Shown here: piece by piece, positions 54,486 to 64,000 of the stretch
Numbering within the stretch: the stretch's first letter is position 1
Layout of the letters: every line of letters begins with the position of its first letter
Origin: Rhodocollybia butyracea
Lineage: Eukaryota; Basidiomycota; Agaricomycetes; Agaricales; Omphalotaceae
NCBI GenBank assembly: GCA_015501585.1
Contig: JADNRY010000066.1
Location: forward strand, 62,001 to 126,000
Reading direction: 5' to 3'
Length of the DNA stretch: 64,000 bases
Position numbers and translations under genes: made by a program
Notes under the pieces: generated by a model
Databases searched by the model: none
The model's input: the letters and a program-made list of their open reading frames with translations, nothing else
Told to the model about the DNA's origin: nothing

Positions 54486-54548
54486 CTTGCGCTGCTTATC
54501 GGAATTGGCACTGGTGTGGCTGCGCTTCTGTTTCTTTCATTATCCACC

Positions 54549-55678
54549 ATGTCCACCTACGACGTTACTGTTCGTACATGTACATTACTTACATTTCATC
54601 CTTCTCAATATTGATATAGGTGTCTGGTATCAGCAAAACTACTACTGAAACCCATCTCCATGACTTCTTCTCGTACGCTTTCCCCATGTCTTATCAGAAA
54701 TACAATGTCTAACCGATGCCTTTCTAGATTCTGTGGAAAGTTAGCATACAATTCTCCGCTAATTTTATCTGTGGTACTAATATTATCTGTACAGGATCGT
54801 CAAGATCGAGCACAAGAACGAAGATACCGTTCTTGTGGCCTTTACGAAGCCCAGCGCGGCGAGAACTGCCCTGATGGTGTGCAGCTACCAGTCTGGCTAA
54901 ACTGAATGATCTAACATCGCTCAGCTCAATGGCGGATCTCTTGATGGATCCAACCTCTCAGTCACTTCGGACGTCGTTCATCAAGACGAGCCGGAAGAGA
55001 ACAAGGCCGAACACATCGACCAGACGGACAAGCCAAGAGCAGGAAGTACGCTTAGTTATCTCATTCTTCGCACTTTTTCTCATGCTCGTATAGTCGCAGC
55101 TGAATATCTGGCAAAAGGATATACTCTATCCGACTCGGTCCTTCAACGTGCTATCGAGATGGATCGTAAGTGGTTTTCACCGTGGCTGTGTAGCCGCAAG
55201 TTGACTATGACTTCCAGAGCAAAAAGGGATTTCGAAGAGGTTTTTGAATTATTTCTCTGCTCTCGACGCTGGTCTTGGCTCCAAGGCTCTAGGTCCTGAC
55301 CAGACGATTACGGGCAAGTTCCAAGAATCATTAGCGGCTGCGACCCAACAGGCGAAGACTGTCGATGAACAGAAGGGTGTAAGCAAGACTGCGCATGAGG
55401 TACTTTTGATTTTATTAATTATAGGGTAGCCACTGACTTGCCTCATAGTATTACACCAAGGCTCTCGGATCCCCCTTCGGAAAGAAGGTGCGTCGATATA
55501 GCTATTTACACTGCAATAGGTCTTACCCTTTTCCAAGGTATTTGAATTTTACACTACGACATCCAAGCAGGTCCTCGACATACATGAAGAGGCCAAGCGC
55601 ATTAGCAGCACGCACAAGGCGAATACTACATCTACAGCGGAGCCTGCCGCCACTACTGCCACAGAAAAGACCACTTGA
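54549..55678 (+). CDS. vip1: Vip1-like RRM protein
   Basis: The N-terminal RRM begins MSTYDVTVSGIS and runs through FCGKIVKIEHKNEDTVLVAFTKPSAARTALMLNGGSLDG. The C-terminal half has the Vip1-type region VAAEYLAKGYTLSDSVLQRAIEMDQKGISKRF and SKTAHEYYTKALGSPFGKKV. All introns are 45-70 nt GT-AG and in phase, giving about 240 residues. Named after fission yeast vip1, a protein of poorly defined function. The first exon codes only seven residues (MSTYDVT). Confidence 0.85.
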
Positions 55679-56005
55679 TTTTTGTACAGTACATTTCCAA
55701 GAGGCTATTAATGTATTATACGCACCGAAGGATTCTGTTACTATTACTATTACTGTACTATGTGGCATAAATTTGAAACATCGTTTTGCTAACGAAGAGG
55801 CAGTAAGAAGCGGCCTGAGAAACTGCTATTGTACTTCAAACTGACCTTCGGCCGATACAACAAGACCTGTCGGCCGATTCCAAACTTCCTTGTTTCGGAT
55901 TTTGCATTCGAAGCATCGGCCGATGTTCCTGTAGCAGTTCAACTTGGAACAGTATAAAGGCAATAACGAAGTATAACGATCCTTCAGATTCATCTGTTAT
56001 CAATC
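55679..56005. promoter_or_regulatory. Methyltransferase promoter with three TCGGCCGAT palindromes
   Basis: CGGCCGAT cores at 55847-55856, 55869-55878 and 55915-55924 lie 82-160 bp upstream of the methyltransferase ATG. The last is a perfect 10-bp palindrome (ATCGGCCGAT). CGG/CCG inverted half-sites are typical targets of Zn2Cys6 activators. Confidence 0.45.
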
Positions 56006-57019
56006 ATGACTTCGACTCAACCCACACCAGACGCACGCGATTCATCAGGTTGGTCTGCAGACTTGTACAACAAGAATGCAAACTTTGTGTATTCTACCGC
56101 CTTCACTTCCCCTGTTCTTGAGCTACTGGGGGCAAAACCCGGTGAGCGTATCATTGACTTTGGCTGCGGTAGCGCCGAGGTCAGTGTTGTTATCGAGAAC
56201 ATCGTCAAGAGCAAGGCAGGAGGATATCTTGCTGCAGTGGACATGAGCGAAAGCATGGTTCGTATTGATATGAATTACAATCGCCCACGTCTCTCAACCA
56301 ACCCTCAGATCGAAAAAGCGAAAGCACGCGGTTTATCCGAAGCATTTGTCTGTGATATCCAGGATCTTAGTTTTCCATCCTCGGATGGATACAAAGGTCC
56401 CCGGGACGAGTTTGACGCCATATTCACCAATGCTACTCTGCATTGGTGCAAGCGAAACCCATCTGGAGTCATCAAATCTGCAAAGAAGATTCTGAAGAAA
56501 AACGGAAGGTTTGTGGGTGAGTTTGGAGGATTTTTGAATTGTGTCGGTAAGTATAGATACAAAACCAATTGGACGTTAACTGGTCTGATATGATTATTCT
56601 CCTTGGTTTTAGGACTCCGCATTGCACTGACAAGCGTCCTCAAATCGAGAGGATATGATCCTATTGAACGTGACCCATGGTTCTTCCCTTCACCAGAAGA
56701 GTATACCAAGGTAAAGAGCTCTATTATCCGCACGTTGGCTTTAAGACTCACTTTTTGCATCCCACAGCTTCTTGAGGCTGAGGGCTTCAATGTCACGCAC
56801 ATTTCTCTTAATCCCCGCTTCACGCCCTTGGAAACCGACCTGTTCAGCTGGTTAAACACCTTCGCTAAAGGGACTTGGTTAAAGGACTTGCCTGAACAGG
56901 AAGCTGTAGAGATAATGAAAGAGGTCGAAGAGATGTGTCGTGTTGACAGTCAAGACGGGAACGGGAACTGGGCCCTCATGTATGCGAGGTTGCGTTTTGT
57001 AGCGATCTCAAGTAGTTAG
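56006..57019 (+). CDS. SAM-dependent class I methyltransferase
   Basis: A protein of about 285 residues with a class I fold: motif I IIDFGCGSAEVS, motif II LAAVDMSESM (acidic Asp), EFDAIFTNATLHWCKRNPSGV (motif IV-like) and KKILKKNGRFVGEFGG (motif VI-like). The pattern resembles trans-aconitate or Methyltransf_25/11 type enzymes acting on small molecules; the substrate is unknown. Introns follow SESM, LNCVG and EEYTK and are GT-AG. Three CGGCCG palindromes upstream suggest specific induction. Confidence 0.85.
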
Positions 57020-57500
57020 AAACATTCAATATCTGATATATTTGCTTTAAGCGTTGGGGTCCTCGAGATCGAGTAGTGCGAGTGAGACTGTAGGGCACCC
57101 ATTTACCTTCCCTCCTCCCTCCTCCTCGCCGCCCTTGATAAGTCCGTGCCCGAAATTCGTGCACCTCCTGATCAGTACTATACCAAGGCAATCACTGTGA
57201 TGCCATCTTGGGAGATTAAGTTATGAAAATGCAGGCAGGAGGTTGAAGTTGAAATAACTCGCCTGTTCCATAAATTCACAATAGCCACTACTCATAGACA
57301 TAAGTATGAGATGGAATGCAAAGTACTATAGTTCAGGGCTGTTGGGAATGTCGTACGAATGTATCCGGCCTCTCCGTCAAGCGGAGCGCTTACGGCCAAC
57401 GGCCACTACTCAATAACTTACTACCATCTGAACAAGTGCTTGAAGACTATCGGATTCCTGTTAGGGCTTCAGCACAAGTGGAAGCAATAACAGAAGGAAG
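57020..57500. other. Spacer, possibly holding 5' exons of the next gene
   Basis: A 62-codon ORF (57316-57504) overlaps the presumed start of the DUF6697-like gene in another frame. I cannot show that it is translated. Confidence 0.3.
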
Positions 57501-59130
57501 ATGAAAAAGGAAGTAAGTGCTGATGAACTCTGAATCTGCGCTTCGGTGTAACACCTTGCAGGAATATCCTCCCGATGAATCAATCTTGCATGACCCCATC
57601 CTCAACGATAGTTTTAAGCCCCTAGTAAGACCCGTAAAGGTGAGCTAGACAGTCCCGAAAGAAGTTGACACATGCTCAGTAATACCGTTGTCTCTCACAG
57701 CCTGTTACGTCTCCACCTAAGAAACGGTACGCTGAATCCAAGTAAACTAATTTCGTCTATATGCTCAGTTCTTATCGAAGCTTTGCGAGTGAGCCTGACG
57801 ATGCAAAACCAAAAAAGAAGATCAAGTTAGAATTCGTTGGCGTTGTTATCTCTTCCTCAAGTCACAGCTCTAGGTGAGCTATATATTCGTGCTCACTAAT
57901 AGTAGAGAAATATCTTTGACTACAATTTTTAGCCAAACTCGTCGCATTGCGCGCTCACTTTCGCCCGGAGACACTGAGTCCGAATCTGAGGACAAACCTA
58001 AGGCAACTCAGGTCAAGGAAGTACGTACGTTATTTTGCTCTCGAGTTTGGCCACTTTTCAAATTGATTGAGATATTCGTTATCTGCTGTAGGAGATCAAA
58101 CCAGTAATCAAGAAAGAAGCCCTTCTCGACCCCATCACGGTCACTGACCGAATCAATAAAATTGGGTGTATTCCGTTCACAGTAACCCTTGATAAAATGC
58201 TTCGAAACACGCCAGTTTCTCGTCAGTTCATCAGCCAAGTGTATGGTGGCTCGGATACATCGACTTTTCCTCGTATTAGTCAACGAAACATTGAAAAACA
58301 CGGTAGAGGTTATTGGATGTTCTGGAATCTTGAGAAACACCCTGACGCACCAGGCGAGCCTGGGAGGCCAGGTATCTGGTATGATGCAGACGCCTGCAAT
58401 CTGGATGATGATTTTGACAAAGCACGTCATTGTTTTGCGCGCATATCATCGGCCCACTGGTTGTATATGGGCGACTACACATCTCACCTGGCGGAACCAT
58501 TGAAACAAAGCGAGTGGTTGTTTCAAAAATCCAATGTACGCAGCTTTGTGTATCCTGTTCCATGTTAATTCACGTATTCCCCGGGCCCGTGTGGGTTCTA
58601 GTTTCGTCGCTACTGGATCAATGCAATCCATACCAAGCACTGGGCCAGACGCTCTCGGGCCAGCATCCATCTTCGAAGCATATTACGGAGAGAACCAACG
58701 CGGAATGAAATCCAAGCTGCTCTAAATGAAGAAGGAAAGTTTGACCACGTCACAATTGAGCAAATACACATATGATAAGGGAGAGAAGGTGGGTCATTGA
58801 TTGAGCTGCATAGACAAAACCACGGCTCTGATTACTTTTTAGCGTTTGGAGATGCGCGTCATTGAATGTGTCGGGTATGACAATGAGTTGCAACGAGAGC
58901 TAGTGGAAGGGTTTGAGGCTTGGAAAAAGTCTCGGGGAGCTAGGAAACAATCGCAAGGAAAGGAAGTGGGGTCCAAGAAGACAAAAGGTTCAAAGAAAAA
59001 GACAGAAACAGCCCGCACGAAGACAAGTCCTCATGGGAAAAAAAGGAAATTTGATGATGACCTAGAAGATGAGGTGATGGAAGATGAAATCATCTCTCGT
59101 ACAGGCACTAAGAGTCGTCCAAGAATTTGA
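57501..59130 (+). CDS. DUF6697-like protein of agaricomycetes, one apparent frame break
   Basis: ATG 57501 (MKKE) joins through short introns to EYPPDESILHDP, PVTSPPKKR, a Ser/Lys-rich nuclear-looking segment, then a conserved core: DRINKIGCIPFTVTLDKMLRNTPVSRQF, FNLEKHPDAPGEPGRPG-like WNLEKHPDAPGEP, HWLYMGDY, RRYWINAIHTKHWARRSRASIHLR, MRVIECVGYDNELQREL, and a Lys-rich tail. The pattern resembles the mushroom family DUF6697; function is unknown. At about 58768 the frame ends (EQIHI then TGA) but the family sequence resumes in another frame (YDKGEKRLEM), as if two bases of an AT repeat were lost. The 5' end is uncertain. Confidence 0.65.
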
Positions 59131-59584
59131 TACCAGGCTACTGCGTAATATAACTTGAATGTTACAAATTCACATCTATTATTCTATTTCTTGTTGTTTG
59201 TGGTTGGTCTGAAGTCTCGAATTCCATCGAAAGTTGATTGCAGTCTCGGGCATTGGTGCCTGAACGTTGAGCAAAGTACGCAGGAAGTAGCAACACGAAG
59301 GGTACCCATTGCATATACCTAATCATACAACAGAGAATTTCTGTAGCTTGATAGTAGTTTATGTTGTCGTTCCCAGGTTACTCGACCAATTAGAACGCCA
59401 TACACATAGCTCCGTTCTACACAATCTGCCCTCTCCATATAAACCCTCTGATCTGGAATAGTCACAACAAGTTTGACCTCCAACCCCATAGTCTTGCTGC
59501 TTTATGCTAGATATAACGTGTCTCCACCACCTCGCCTTCGTCGATATGTTACCAATATCGATGCAGGTCCCAGGGATTCAAATC
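59131..59584. other. Convergent 3' intergenic region
   Basis: 454 bp between the DUF6697-like gene and the kinase-like gene. No gene or RNA is seen. Confidence 0.5.
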
Positions 59585-60518
59585 CTATTTGGTGTCGTCC
59601 AAATCCTCTTTCATATTGTTCTCTTCCAACCATTGCTTAATCTTCTCTAGCCCAAAAAAGTCATTTTGTGGCATAGATACATCGCTCTCGTGATCCCACT
59701 GAAAAGTTCCTGCCTTGCCACTGGATTTTAAAGACACCCCAACTTTCTGACAGGAATCGAAGTCAGCGATTACTGGCTCCATTCTCGAGTTGAGCAAGAT
59801 GTTCGCAGGGTTGATGTCATTCTGCGATAGTTGTAGTGAGGTAGCATTCCTAGTACTGAAACTATTCAATACGTACATGAACATATCCTAGTGCATGGAG
59901 ATGCTCGATGCCTTTTCTAATGCCATCAATGACAACAGAAGAGTCAATTCCGCCGACCTTTTGATCGATTGCAGCCAAGAGGTCCATAGAATACCGCTCC
60001 AAGCATAAACCAAGTATCTCTTTTCCATCGCTAGAGGGCAAATAGCCGTAATATCGGATGATATTCGGATGAGACGCATTCTTCAGCATAATTTCTTCGC
60101 ATATCTGTGCTTCGTGAAGCATGAGAGCCGCTGGCATGTATGCCGACGTTGCCCAGGTTTCCTCGGGCTGGTTAGGATCATACTGATATGGAATCGTCTT
60201 TTTGAGGAAAACATTTGGGTCTGTCTGGGAGACAGACGTCACAGTAAGTCCAGGTGCTGGCTTCGCTAAATGATAGGCCCTTGGAATGATGGAAGCTTTA
60301 CCAAAAAACTCGGAGGCCGAAGAGTAGTGTCGTTGCCAGACTTGATGATGGAAGTAATCGCTATCTTTCTCCCAGATCAATACGGTATGTGAATACGTTT
60401 CCGCTTTAACGTCCCAGACTTCAACCTCCGCCACCAATCGAGGTATCGAGGTTTCTAGCATGGCATAAGTCAAGGGCAACATTGAAAGGCAGCACATAAC
60501 ACAAAAACCTTTTGCCAT
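59585..60518 (-). CDS. Kinase-like protein with signal-peptide-like N-terminus and altered catalytic motifs
   Basis: Two exons (59877-60518, 59585-59821) give 292 residues. The N-terminus MAKGFCVMCCLSMLPLTYAM resembles a signal peptide. The beta-3 Lys is in VFLKK, the alpha-C Glu probably in EAQICEEIML, the N-lobe/hinge in HPNIIRYYGYLPSSDGKEILGLCLERY. The catalytic loop is YVHNDINPANIL (HND for HRD), the DFG position reads ADFDSC, and no APE motif is seen; the C-lobe is short. HND-type loops occur in many mushroom kinase-like proteins. Activity is doubtful and export is inferred. The single intron sits exactly between the His and Asn of HND. Confidence 0.75.
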
Positions 60519-61336
60519 TGGATCGTGGATGTGTGGGTCCAGTTTGTTTTTTTATTTAAGCGCTCAAATCCGTACTATTACGAACTGGGACTACTTGATC
60601 AATAGAAGTAAAAGCTTGCCAGATGACAATCATGAGGAGGCTACTCGATCGATGCCAACTTGATGATTCTTATAAGGCCTACTCCTCCTCGGTCGCAGAC
60701 ATCTCGGATGTAGCTTTTTATATCCGGCTCAACGAGTGGAGACGCTTTTGTTAGTTGTGCACAGAAGCTAGCGGTAGTTCTTGGCGGAAGATGGTAGTGC
60801 TAGTGAGTTTTTCGAATCGATATAAGTAGCAGCCTTTGACTGGGCTCAACTCTTTTCCCATCTAGCGCAACGGGTAGCTCTAGTTTAAAAATCACCCCAA
60901 GTCACTCAGACTCGGAGGATCAGAGTACATCAGTCTTCTAAGCCAGCACTTACGTTCCCTAGGGTTCCGCTACTGATAAACAACTTCCCTCACCAGTGGA
61001 GAGATGAATCTCGGGACTGGAAGCGCATAGTAAAGATTTTTGCGGATGCTCCGTAGTGATGTTCAGCACTAGTTTCACATACGCTTACTCGTTCTTCGCA
61101 GCCAAGGGAGTCGGATACGTATAGGCAGGTAAGAAAGTATTGGATTCAGAGATTCGGGAATGGCAGACACACTGGAGACGGCGGATTGGGCGGGGAAAGT
61201 GGAGTTGGGAGTTTGAAAATAGAAGTCGAGCGTTGAGGGAGTCAAGGTGGATGGTTAAGAGAAGGCCAAGGCTTGGCGCTTCATTTGAGCGCTTGTACAT
61301 CTAGCTTACATCATTCCGGCTCTTCCTCGTTTTTCG
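60519..61336. other. Spacer and LPD1 promoter
   Basis: 818 bp between two divergent starts. I see no gene; a short minus-strand ORF (61085-61300) has no family resemblance. Confidence 0.4.
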
Positions 61337-63281
<1,945 letters not shown>

Positions 63282-64000
63282 ACTGTTGCATTCTTCATCT
63301 TTTACCTGGAAATTATTATTAATACGCGTAATATATGAACCTGCTATCCGTCCGAATAGGCCATGTGTTGCGCATCTGACTGACTGAACGAAAGTTTTGT
63401 GGCTCCAAAACGATACAGAAATTGCGGTGCGCTTCGTTCGGCCTGGATTGAGTTGGTTGACTAGTTTAGCGTAGTATGGAAGGTACAGCCTTCATGGTGG
63501 TATGACTGCTAAATTTCTCTCCATCTTCATCATTAACACTGTCAGATTTCTTTGAGCTTGGCTGATTAATTATTTGAAGACTCTGGAGTAATGAAGGAAG
63601 TATATTTTGATAAGTATTCTGAATCTAAGGCGGCGGTGGAAGTGGATCTAGTACAGATTCATGACTGACGGTGGGTAGAGATGACAGCACAAAACAGCAA
63701 ACAAGGATTGTAGTGAGAGCGCCTGAAGTGGCCGTAATGGGGAGGTGTAGATGAGTCGCCTATGTGAGTCAGACCTCTACTACAAGTAAGTGGTACGAAT
63801 ACGAAGCCAAGTCGACGCATCCTTCGTCAGGGGTTGATAAGAGAAGTCGGGTTGACGAATGGCGGATAAACCCATGTGTTCTACTAATTTTGCACCAGGA
63901 TTTAGATCATGTAGGAGAAGTTGGAGAGCCTACTATAAAGAGGTTTCAAGCGCTCACTTTGCCGCTCGGCCGATTACTGTTTAATACTCCCATCTTGGAC
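63282..64000. other. Right-edge region without a supported gene
   Basis: 719 bp after LPD1. No open frame with family resemblance or splice structure is seen; it may hold the flank of a gene outside the window. Confidence 0.4.

Overview
The window is a gene-dense stretch of a basidiomycete nuclear genome, most likely an agaricomycete. Nearly every gene is cut by many 45-65 bp GT-AG introns, genes sit on both strands with short spacers, and several families are typical of mushroom-forming fungi (a DUF6697-like protein, a kinase-like protein with an HND loop, a tail-anchored aldo-keto reductase). I rebuilt the exon structures by hand from splice signals, reading phase and family motifs. The short-intron joins are usually firm; a few 5' ends are not.

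Layout, left to right. 0.4-17.4 kb: three RING/coiled-coil genes (376-2676 +, 4702-7444 -, 15906-17358 -) interleaved with a VAMP7-like R-SNARE (3214-4203 -), triosephosphate isomerase (7661-8680 -) and a YOR1-like ABCC transporter (9086-15306 +). 17.4-19.5 kb shows no gene I can support. 19.5-31 kb: an M28 glutamate-carboxypeptidase-like membrane peptidase (+) and a very large BEACH-WD40 protein (-). 31-33.7 kb is sparse, with one intron-containing tRNA-Pro(AGG). 33.7-42.3 kb: a kinesin with an unusual 1.28 kb intron that is itself open reading frame, then the TFIIIC 90 kDa subunit. 42.4-44.4 kb: a 101-nt poly(T) and a 96-nt poly(A) facing each other, followed by a broken GMC oxidoreductase. 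45-50 kb: NOP4/RBM28, a small orphan gene with a signal-peptide-like start, and a decayed partial copy of NOP4 RRM1. 50.3-63.3 kb: aldo-keto reductase, AGC kinase, a Vip1-like RRM protein, a SAM methyltransferase, a DUF6697-like protein, a kinase-like protein with altered catalytic motifs, and mitochondrial dihydrolipoamide dehydrogenase.

Most genes are housekeeping: glycolysis and the pyruvate dehydrogenase complex (TPI1, LPD1), vesicle traffic (R-SNARE, BEACH), rRNA and Pol III transcription (NOP4, TFIIIC90), and motility and signalling (kinesin, AGC kinase). There is no biosynthetic cluster, transposase or defence system.

The most unusual content is in gene architecture. The three RING genes are clearly paralogous, all with C-D-V-C at residues 10-13. 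Two of them carry a 4-nt microexon of the form NCAA at the matching place in the coiled coil. The ABC signature LSGGQ and the M28 metal-site motif HRDAW are split by 5-16 nt exons. Five introns need GC donors to keep frame. The kinesin long intron could encode a membrane-spanning alternative tail. Three otherwise conserved reading frames (two in NOP4, one in the DUF6697-like gene) are broken by 1-2 nt, which may be sequence error or real.
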